A stretch of DNA of 7,237 nucleotides from the NCBI GenBank assembly GCA_023299965.1, contig JALZVN010000097.1, positions 1 to 7,237 on the forward strand, in the 5' to 3' direction. The first letter of the stretch is position 1, and the number at the start of each line of letters is the position of its first letter. A program made the translations under genes and the position numbers. This document shows positions 1-6,125 of this stretch, one piece after another. A model generated the notes under the pieces. It did no database searches. It saw only the letters and a list, made by a program, of their open reading frames with translations, and was not told the DNA's origin. This DNA is from Saprospiraceae bacterium (GTDB lineage: Bacteria > Bacteroidota > Bacteroidia > Chitinophagales > Saprospiraceae).

Positions 1-141
1 CAGTTTAGACTTCTTAGCGTTACTGCTAAAGGCGCCGCAGACCAATTCTATCTGTCCATCTAGTGCAGCTGCCATGCGGTGAACTGCCCCGATGAAGGCA
101 CCTCTTCCACCTCCTACCATACCCATTCTTATCTTTCTCAT
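1..141 (-). CDS. Gfo/Idh/MocA family oxidoreductase, N-terminal fragment
   Basis: The first 47 residues are present; the gene runs off the left edge. The N-terminus carries a glycine-rich Rossmann nucleotide-binding turn (GMVGGGRGAFIG, residues 7-18) after a basic MRKIR start, followed by AVHRMAAALDG and a second strand, IELVCGAFSS. This matches the NAD(P)-binding start of a Gfo/Idh/MocA subgroup common in Bacteroidota, whose members are usually about 350-450 residues long. These enzymes oxidise or reduce sugar and polyol hydroxyl or keto groups with bound or exchangeable NAD(P). No signal peptide is visible, so the enzyme is probably cytoplasmic. The ATG at 141-139 is chosen because it gives the usual short lead before the Rossmann strand; ATGs at residues 6 and 8 are too close to the glycine turn. 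Only an A/G-rich leader precedes it, with no clear Shine-Dalgarno sequence. It is the third gene of the minus-strand group, 182 bp after the transporter. The catalytic half is outside the window, so the substrate is unknown. Confidence 0.88.
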   Translation of the reverse strand, partial: MRKIRMGMVGGGRGAFIGAVHRMAAALDGQIELVCGAFSSNAKKSKL

Positions 142-323
142 TTCTTCTTTTTGTTGGCGTTATAATTCAAATTCTATCCATCCGGATTATTCAATATTTT
201 CAAAGCTGGGCTTATACCAATCCCTTTAATAATTTCACTGCTCTGGAGTGATCAGCTTAATTCATGAAAACATATCTTCTATAAACCTCCACTTCTTACT
301 TATTTGATATTATCTCTAAAAAA
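142..323. other. Intergenic gap between transporter and oxidoreductase
   Basis: This gap between two co-oriented genes contains no credible gene. A small inverted repeat is visible: TCACT at 235-239 pairs with AGTGA at 247-251 around a 7-nt loop. It is not followed by a T-run on the minus strand, so it is not a convincing terminator. A near-match to the Bacteroidota -7 box (TAGAATTTG on the minus strand, one base too long) lies shortly upstream of the oxidoreductase start and might give it its own promoter. A minus-strand stretch of 22 open codons ends in LKILNNPDG but has no start codon and no recognised family. Confidence 0.4.
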
Positions 324-1535
324 TTAGGCCATTTCTATTTTTTCATTTTTGAAAGCTACTAAATACATTAGTGCTACTACACCTGCGATACATGCTGGAA
401 GAATCCAGATGGTGTACCAATTATGACCTCCTGCTGCTAGAGCATAATTATCTACAATCATCCCCCCTATACGAAAGCCAATCAGCATTCCTAGACCATA
501 GGTCGCCAAAGTAATCAGACCTTGCGCGGCGTTCTTAATTTTTGGTCCTGCTTTGTAATCTGTGTAAATTTGACCAGAGACAAAAAAGAAATCATAACAA
601 ATACCGTGTAGAATGATCCCCGAAAGAAGCATTGGATATCCTACACCCGTATCTCCTCCAAAGGCAAATAATAAATATCTTCCTACCCATGCTAGCATCC
701 CTACTAGTAGGGTTGTCTTAATCCCAAATTTCTTCAAAAATAAAGGTAAGAGTAACATAAAAACCACTTCTGAAACTTGACCCAAAGTCATTATTCCAGC
801 TACGTTTTTCATGGTTCCAAATTCGTTCAAGAATAGGTTAGCGCTAGAATAGTAGAAAGCCAAAGGAATGCAAATCAATATGGAGGCTATAAAAAATATT
901 AAGTAATTCGTATCTTTTAAAAGTGCTAGTGCATCCAAACCAAGTATGTCTTTAATGCTTGCGCTTTCGCCTTTAGACTTAGGAGGCGTCTTAGGTAAAA
1001 GGAAGCTAAATATTCCTAAAAATCCAGATGCAAAGGCAGCCATAAAAAAAGTATTTTGAAGCATATTTTCCGACTCCCATGCTAAGAAGCCAATCATCAA
1101 ACCAGCCACTATCCAACCTACTGTACCCCATACTCTAATAGCAGGAAATTCCTTAGAAGGGTCTTGCATTTGATTGAATGAGATAGAGTTGACCAATGCC
1201 AACGTCGGCATGTACACCAACATATATCCAAGTATATAAGGGTAGAATCCTACAAAGTGGGTTGACTTAGCGGCTAAATATAGCAGTACCGCCCCCACAA
1301 GATGAATAATTCCCAAAATTATTCTCGCGTCAAAATAACGATCTGCAATCAAACCAATAATAAAAGGCGCTACGATGGCTCCCCATGATTGGGTCTCATA
1401 CGCCATCCCAATGTCAGCACCCGAAGCGCCTAGACCTACTCCTAAAAACGTACCCATCGTCACAAACCAGGCTCCCCATATAAAGAACTCCAAAAACATC
1501 ATGGCGCTCAATTGTATTCGTATCCCTAACCCCAT
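324..1535 (-). CDS. NupG-like MFS transporter (nucleoside:H+ symporter family)
   Basis: A 403-residue, very hydrophobic protein with about 12 predicted membrane helices. A more polar central loop at about residues 181-209 (PKTPPKSKGE...) separates the two six-helix halves of an MFS fold. Recognisable points are the N-terminal signature LSAMMFLEFFIWGAWF (residues 9-24), the MFS loop motif GLIADRYFDAR (61-71), RVWGTVGWI (134-142), and HGICYDFFFVSGQIYTD (310-326), which corresponds to the conserved FDFF region of NupG/XapB. Length and topology fit a complete inner-membrane proton symporter. The ATG at 1535 is supported by AAAAGGT on the minus strand (1550-1544), 8 nt upstream. The family is named for nucleosides, but in Bacteroidota these genes often sit beside Gfo/Idh/MocA and DUF1080 sugar genes, as here. 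A sugar or keto-sugar substrate is therefore at least as likely (inference). No frameshift or missing region is seen. Confidence 0.9.
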   Translation of the reverse strand: MGLGIRIQLSAMMFLEFFIWGAWFVTMGTFLGVGLGASGADIGMAYETQSWGAIVAPFIIGLIADRYFDARIILGIIHLVGAVLLYLAAKSTHFVGFYPYILGYMLVYMPTLALVNSISFNQMQDPSKEFPAIRVWGTVGWIVAGLMIGFLAWESENMLQNTFFMAAFASGFLGIFSFLLPKTPPKSKGESASIKDILGLDALALLKDTNYLIFFIASILICIPLAFYYSSANLFLNEFGTMKNVAGIMTLGQVSEVVFMLLLPLFLKKFGIKTTLLVGMLAWVGRYLLFAFGGDTGVGYPMLLSGIILHGICYDFFFVSGQIYTDYKAGPKIKNAAQGLITLATYGLGMLIGFRIGGMIVDNYALAAGGHNWYTIWILPACIAGVVALMYLVAFKNEKIEMA

Positions 1536-1629
1536 AATTTTTTACCTTTTTATATTTTCTATTAGATTCCGTGGACCTACTGTCAACTTCACTCATTGGC
1601 TAAAAACAAAATTCTTCCAGATTTTTTTT

Positions 1630-1637
1630 CAAATTTA
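1630..1637 (-). promoter_or_regulatory. Possible Bacteroidota -7 promoter element
   Basis: On the minus strand this reads TAAATTTG, an exact match to the Bacteroidota sigma-ABfr -7 consensus TAnnTTTG. It lies about 95 nt upstream of the transporter start and next to A-tracts. A TTTG that could serve as the -33 box is 29 nt upstream, longer than the usual spacing of about 19-20 nt. Exact matches to such a short, AT-rich motif are frequent by chance. It could be a secondary promoter within the operon, with no other support. Confidence 0.18.
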
Positions 1638-1690
1638 TTTTTTTTCATTCATCGTTATCCTTCTGTCAAATTCAAAATTGATTCAGAGAT

Positions 1691-4600
1691 TTATAGTAGT
1701 TTCCTTACTCTCATATTCTTAAACCAGACTCTGTCACCATGGTCTTGCAAAGTAATTTTTCCTTTTTTCTTAGTCCCGAAATCAGCGAAGTCTTTCCACT
1801 TGGTGCCTTTCAATTTTTCAGTCCAAGCCTCCGTGAAAAGTTCTGCTTCGACTACTTTATGACCATTGAGCCAGTGCTCTACTTGTCCGTCTTTAACTAC
1901 AACTCTCGCCTTGTTCCATGATCCTGCTGGCTTGACTACTTCTATACTGCAAGCTTCAATATCGTACAAGTCACCTGCTCTATGCTTCTCAATTTTAGCA
2001 TCTGGATGACAAGTATTATCGAGGATTTGCATCTCTAGACCAGTCATCCAAGGGTAGTCATACTTTTCTGATTCTTCTACGAGATAGATGATCCCGCTAT
2101 TTCCACATGCGGCTATTTTCCATTCTAGTTCTAGTTCAAAATTTTCAAAGACTTGGTCGTAGATAATGTCTCCTCCATCTTCCACTTGCCAAGTACCATC
2201 TGGCTTTTGAGTAGACGCTAAAGTTAAAGCGCCGTCTTCCACCTTCCAGCTTTTACCAATGGTATCTTTTCTATAATTTCTCCAACCATCGGTAGTCATT
2301 CCATCAAACATAGAAATCCATCCAGCAGCCTTTTGGTCTTCGGTCAGCTGACCTGTCACAGCAGTGCTCGCTAATAATTTTGGATTAATTTCTCCTGGCT
2401 TATTATCAGGAATTTGATTCATTGTGTACCATGCTTCTGGGCTTCGTAAAGCCAAACCACTTTCCGAAGTTAAGTACTCATTCAAATGCACATAGACTAG
2501 ATGCTCCTCTCTCATACCATCCAGTTGAAGAAAAACTCTTTTTCTATTGGGAGAGATGCTTATTTCTCTGACGCTTAGTGTTTGTTCATCTATTTTGGGA
2601 CCACCATAGTTTGCCGTCGGCTGGTATCTCCATTGCTTAATCGTATATAGTGATTTATCTAAACCATCTCCTGGCCGCAAAGGATCTGTAAACTCGATCT
2701 CTATACCATCACTCATAGCCCTCACCGCAAGCATCTCAAAGGTAGGCTTACCATTGTACTTCAGTCTTTCGAGCCCATACCATTTCTTACCTGTCTGGCC
2801 CCAGTTACCAGTGGACCCGACTCCACCTGCATACAAGGCACCATCAGGTCCATATGCTAATCTGTTGACCCCTGCTTCTAACCCTTGGATAAATCTAAAA
2901 ACTACGCCTTGATATAATCCATTCACTTTTTCAGTAAATACTCTTTTGAGTCCTCCATGAGTCACCTCTCCGTGCACCATTTGCCCCTTGTAGGGACCAT
3001 CTTTCAGATAAGTGATTTGAGAAGGAGAGTTTCCAATTTCATTTTGTGGCAACCATACGACAGGCAATGTTTCCTTTTTGTTTTTGGTGCCTTCAAAGTC
3101 TACAGCCCTCGATCCGTACCATGCCCCTTTTTGCACATGCAGAATTTTGGAAGCAGGGATCCAGTCTCCTTGATTATCGGCTACAAATATTTCATCATCT
3201 GTACCTATGCCAATTCCATTCGGTGTCCGTAGACCGTTGGCTATATACTCGATGTCACCACTAGCTAGCTCTACTCTAAATACAGAACCACGCTGTGGGG
3301 GTTGATTTGGTGCAGATGCTCCACCTGGCAAAATGCCGATAGCAAGGTTTCCATACAACCAACCATCTTTCTCTACCAGACCAAATGCAAATTCGTGGAA
3401 GTTGGCCGATACCTCCCAACTGTTATTGATGGTTTGATATTCGTCAATGACTTCGTCTCCATCGTTGTCTATTAGTTTTGTGAGTTCTTGTTTTTGAAGG
3501 ACATAGATTTCATCGTTTACTACTTTGAGTCCAAGCGGTTCTGCTAAGCCTGATGCGATGGTCTTGACTCTCATTTTACTGGCATCACCAGAGTCTGCAT
3601 TTTCTATGATATGCACTTCACCTCCCGCATCCCAAGTACTAACTACTAAAGTACCATCTGCTTTAAAATCTAAACCCGCTACTTTGGGTAAGAAGGTGCT
3701 AGGTCTAGCGGTGGACAAATCAAAACTCGGATGTACTGTATTCAACGGGAATCCATCACCTGCAATCTTCGTTTTTGAATCCATGGGTGGTGCTTTTGCT
3801 TTTGCACCTGGAGCTTGATTGACTTTATGATGTGAGAAAGAATTACCAGGGATTGTTTTAAATAGTTTGTCATCAAAAGAATTCCATAGCAATTGTACGC
3901 TCATTCCACCGCGTCCTTGAAAAAACTGAACTTTAAATGGGTGCAATCCTTTCTTGAGGGCTAATTCGCCATCTCTAGCTTCTGCGCCGTGGAAGCCATC
4001 ATTATTAATAGCCAATTGATCATCGATATATAGCCTAGACCCATCGTCACTTATCAATCTGAACACGTAGTTGTTGTCTTTTGGAATATTGATGTATCCT
4101 GTATACTCCATAGCGAACCAATCACCCGCCCAAAACAAATCTCCCTCTAAGGCATCTACTCGTGAGGTTATACCTTCATACTGCGGCTTCTTTTTGAAAT
4201 TGATATCGCCTAGCTTTGACACTGCATCGGTGATTCTAATGACCTTCACATTGACACCGGGCAGATAGTCCGATTCCTTTGCGTTCTTAACACCATCTAG
4301 AAGGGGCATTTCTTTGTTCGTTTTTTCTATTTCTGCGTAATCTTTTTCGAGGTCAGCATCTAGGGACATGATGTAGGTCACCATTTCCTTAATATCCACG
4401 GAAGATACATTTGGATGCGCGTTCATCATCACTTGTCCCCAGACGCCCATGCCTCCTTGCTTTACCTTGGTCGTAAGCATCTCTATATTTTCAGGTGTAT
4501 TAGCATATCGCTGTGCAATTTTCTCATAGGCTGGTCCGATAGTCTTACGAATGGTATTGTGGCAACTCTTGCAGTCATTTCTAGCAATGAGTTTATAGCC

Positions 4601-5422
4601 TAAGGGTTTTTCTAATACGGTATCATCCTGTAGTTTATTTTTATTCTTAATCAATGGTTGAGCTACGAAATACACCTTGATCATAGTAGGTTGGTCGTTG
4701 TGCAGAAGAAGGCTACCTTCTATGTTGGTCGCGCTAATTTTGCCTGCTTTGATGGGTGTTTCTTTATCAACTTGAAATTCGCTATTGGCGTCATATCCAA
4801 TATAAGATCCATCCCTATTTTTCGCAGCGGCGATAGAATGTATATTCATATACAAGCCTACCTGCATATCTTTATATTCATTGTCTACCGTAAATTTTCT
4901 TTCAAACCCATTATCACTCTTATCGTTGCTGATAAATTCTGGGGTCTCAGTGATGCGAATCGTCTTACCATCAGTAGACATCAGATCATACATCATAGTA
5001 ACTTGACCGTTTTTTATTTTATGCCCTTTATATTTTACTTCTGGTATTTCTTTTTTGTCTCCTATCTGAATAAACCAAGGGTTGTTGATCGCATTAGAGA
5101 TATAGGCATCTCCTATCGTATTGGGCTGTGGTCCGTGGACCGTATTATATACTGCTCCATCGAAATTCACAAAGCCTTTCCACACCTTGTATAATTTTGC
5201 TTCTTGGGTGGAGTATGCTGCCCACATCTTATCATTCAATGCAAGGGTAATCATCCTTGGCATACTGTCAAGTACAGATCTAAAGACCCAAGGTGAATGG
5301 GCTCTTTCGTAGTCTATATGGCTGGCAGAAGAACTACTGCTCATATGAGTGTCTGATTTGCAAGTGAACAGAATGCATCCTAGAAGCACCGTTGCGAGTA
5401 GCAATAGATGAGTATTTTTCAT
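1691..5422 (-). CDS. Multidomain lipoprotein: cytochrome c, PA14, propeller dehydrogenase, DUF1080
   Basis: A 1243-residue exported lipoprotein. Residues 1-21 form a lipoprotein signal peptide; the lipidated Cys is C16 (LLGC) or C21 (LFTC), the latter followed by the polar linker KSDTHMSSSS. Residues about 38-280 form a conserved N-terminal module (SPWVFRSVLDSMPRM, VNFDGAVY) of unassigned function. Residues about 280-355 are a class I cytochrome c domain with one heme site, CKSCH (284-288), and a likely Met ligand at M332 or M333 (VMMNAHP). Residues about 388-530 are a PA14 domain (LISDDGSRLYIDDQ, 456-469), often glycan-binding. Residues about 560-890 resemble a PQQ/sorbosone-dehydrogenase-type beta-propeller, with a calcium-type loop DNDGDEVIDE (652-661) and GLRTPNGIGIG (730-740). 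A beta-rich linker covers about 900-1005. Residues about 1032-1243 are DUF1080 (PF06439, 3-keto-disaccharide hydrolase; GNSGIIY at 1107-1113, TGLEMQILDN at 1127-1136). The ATG at 5422 gives a proper signal peptide; no Shine-Dalgarno is visible. Function inferred: oxidation and/or cleavage of a sugar or keto-glycoside at the cell envelope. The frame is intact throughout. Confidence 0.93.
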   Translation of the reverse strand: MKNTHLLLLATVLLGCILFTCKSDTHMSSSSSASHIDYERAHSPWVFRSVLDSMPRMITLALNDKMWAAYSTQEAKLYKVWKGFVNFDGAVYNTVHGPQPNTIGDAYISNAINNPWFIQIGDKKEIPEVKYKGHKIKNGQVTMMYDLMSTDGKTIRITETPEFISNDKSDNGFERKFTVDNEYKDMQVGLYMNIHSIAAAKNRDGSYIGYDANSEFQVDKETPIKAGKISATNIEGSLLLHNDQPTMIKVYFVAQPLIKNKNKLQDDTVLEKPLGYKLIARNDCKSCHNTIRKTIGPAYEKIAQRYANTPENIEMLTTKVKQGGMGVWGQVMMNAHPNVSSVDIKEMVTYIMSLDADLEKDYAEIEKTNKEMPLLDGVKNAKESDYLPGVNVKVIRITDAVSKLGDINFKKKPQYEGITSRVDALEGDLFWAGDWFAMEYTGYINIPKDNNYVFRLISDDGSRLYIDDQLAINNDGFHGAEARDGELALKKGLHPFKVQFFQGRGGMSVQLLWNSFDDKLFKTIPGNSFSHHKVNQAPGAKAKAPPMDSKTKIAGDGFPLNTVHPSFDLSTARPSTFLPKVAGLDFKADGTLVVSTWDAGGEVHIIENADSGDASKMRVKTIASGLAEPLGLKVVNDEIYVLQKQELTKLIDNDGDEVIDEYQTINNSWEVSANFHEFAFGLVEKDGWLYGNLAIGILPGGASAPNQPPQRGSVFRVELASGDIEYIANGLRTPNGIGIGTDDEIFVADNQGDWIPASKILHVQKGAWYGSRAVDFEGTKNKKETLPVVWLPQNEIGNSPSQITYLKDGPYKGQMVHGEVTHGGLKRVFTEKVNGLYQGVVFRFIQGLEAGVNRLAYGPDGALYAGGVGSTGNWGQTGKKWYGLERLKYNGKPTFEMLAVRAMSDGIEIEFTDPLRPGDGLDKSLYTIKQWRYQPTANYGGPKIDEQTLSVREISISPNRKRVFLQLDGMREEHLVYVHLNEYLTSESGLALRSPEAWYTMNQIPDNKPGEINPKLLASTAVTGQLTEDQKAAGWISMFDGMTTDGWRNYRKDTIGKSWKVEDGALTLASTQKPDGTWQVEDGGDIIYDQVFENFELELEWKIAACGNSGIIYLVEESEKYDYPWMTGLEMQILDNTCHPDAKIEKHRAGDLYDIEACSIEVVKPAGSWNKARVVVKDGQVEHWLNGHKVVEAELFTEAWTEKLKGTKWKDFADFGTKKKGKITLQDHGDRVWFKNMRVRKLL

Positions 5423-5587
5423 ATGTGGTTTTGTTCGTTTTGACGAAGGGCTCTAATATAATTATAATTACAGATTATCCATTTGTTCTGGACTTAGATA
5501 ATTTGGCATCAGACAATGCGTGATAGATGGCGACAATTCATCACTTGCGAATAGTACCTCAATCAAGCGGGGTGCATATGTGTCTCC

Positions 5588-5614
5588 TAAAAAGGCTCGC
5601 TCTTGCGGGAGCTT
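5588..5614 (-). terminator. Weak terminator-like hairpin (minus strand)
   Basis: Read on the minus strand, GCTC..GC pairs with GC..GAGC around an AAGA loop, with a two-base CC bulge on the 5' arm. Five T residues follow closely. The shape fits a weak Rho-independent terminator for a leftward transcript arising in the GC-rich island at 5741-5860. No upstream minus-strand gene is recognised to need it, and the stem is short and imperfect, so chance is a real alternative. Confidence 0.2.
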
Positions 5615-5731
5615 ATGAATATTATCTAATTAAAATTCTGACAGAAAAGATCGCCTTTATCTCAGCTTTGTTAGGTATGCGTGTCTAAAATCTCCAATTG
5701 GTAAGATCTGATGAGTGAAGGATGGTAATGA

Positions 5732-5749
5732 TGCCACTGGCAAGTGGCA
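5732..5749. repeat. Perfect 7-bp inverted repeat, GGCA loop
   Basis: TGCCACT (5732-5738) and AGTGGCA (5743-5749) are exact reverse complements separated by the tetranucleotide GGCA. The repeat is at the left edge of the GC-rich island. No T-run follows on either strand, so it is not a terminator. It could be a protein-binding operator or a stem of a structured RNA or mobile-element end. The inverted repeat is seen directly; its role is unknown. Confidence 0.5.
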
Positions 5750-5811
5750 GTCCAAGTCTCTCCGATAGGAAGACGCAGGACCGGAGTGAACACGGAGTCA
5801 TGGACAGCCTG

Positions 5812-5850
5812 GTCGCCCTTGGGTGGATTGGTGGTGTTGGCTGGGGCGGC
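5812..5850. repeat. Imperfect 8-bp inverted repeat in GC-rich island
   Basis: GTCGCCCT (5812-5819) can pair with GGGGCGGC (5843-5850) through six Watson-Crick and two G-U pairs if transcribed rightward, around a G/T-rich loop of 23 nt. A competing longer-range pairing joins GGAGTG (5783-5788) to CACTCC (5850-5855). With the perfect hairpin at 5732-5749, this suggests the island could fold as an RNA, but covariation evidence is lacking. Confidence 0.3.
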
Positions 5851-6125
5851 ACTCCCAAAAAATTATCAAAAAATGAATTAAATACCTTTTCCGAAGGTAG
5901 AGACATCCTTAGTTAGACCGATTTTTTTGAGACGAAATAGATGAAAGAAGCGTAAAATAGTAGGGAAAAGGACAATAGGGGCTGGCAAAATGCTTAAGAG
6001 TAGGTTAAAGTAGGTATTTTGTAGCGTCAAATGAGTGAAAATCTCGTCTTACAAATGGAGCTCTGGACGGAAGAAGATTCTGTAGAGACGAATAATTTAA
6101 CATCACACATAACCACACTGTTACG

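Larger units (their letters stand above)
5423..6125. other. 703-bp divergent intergenic region without a convincing gene
   Basis: This lies between the divergent lipoprotein operon and the DUF5686 gene and should hold both promoters, but no pair of Bacteroidota -33/-7 boxes (TTTG and TAnnTTTG) could be fixed with confidence. The first 60 bp next to the lipoprotein gene are very AT-rich (5452-5470) and are the likeliest promoter zone for it. Short open frames of 50-75 codons occur on both strands between 5468 and 5916, several of them overlapping. None has a recognised family or a good start. Positions 5741-5860 are about 60% G+C by hand count, against about 10% in the following 20 bases, and contain inverted repeats listed separately. 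From 5861 to 6125 the sequence is AT-rich and featureless apart from a 7-T run at 5922-5928. Confidence 0.6.

Noticed and set aside
1621..1646. Long T-runs as a terminator of the lipoprotein gene
   Set aside because: On the minus transcript these are A-runs, not U-runs, and no stem precedes them.
1375..1921. Plus-strand frames of 60-115 codons around the transporter/lipoprotein junction
   Set aside because: They are shadows of the two minus-strand genes and of T-rich intergenic DNA.
4658..5194. 178-codon plus-strand frame
   Set aside because: It lies wholly antisense to the lipoprotein gene, whose domains are clearly recognised; its translation is low-complexity and matches no family.
5685..5916. 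Overlapping 73-codon (minus) and 64-codon (plus) ATG frames
   Set aside because: They occupy the same GC-rich island on opposite strands, where stop codons are scarce by composition. Neither has a recognisable motif, ribosome binding site or protein-like pattern.
5890..5928. Possible terminator before the 7-T run at 5922-5928
   Set aside because: Only three base pairs (GGT/ACC) can form before the run, which is not a stable stem.
6011..6021. GTATTTTG as a -7 box for the DUF5686 gene
   Set aside because: It is one base short of TAnnTTTG and has no TTTG at the proper upstream distance.
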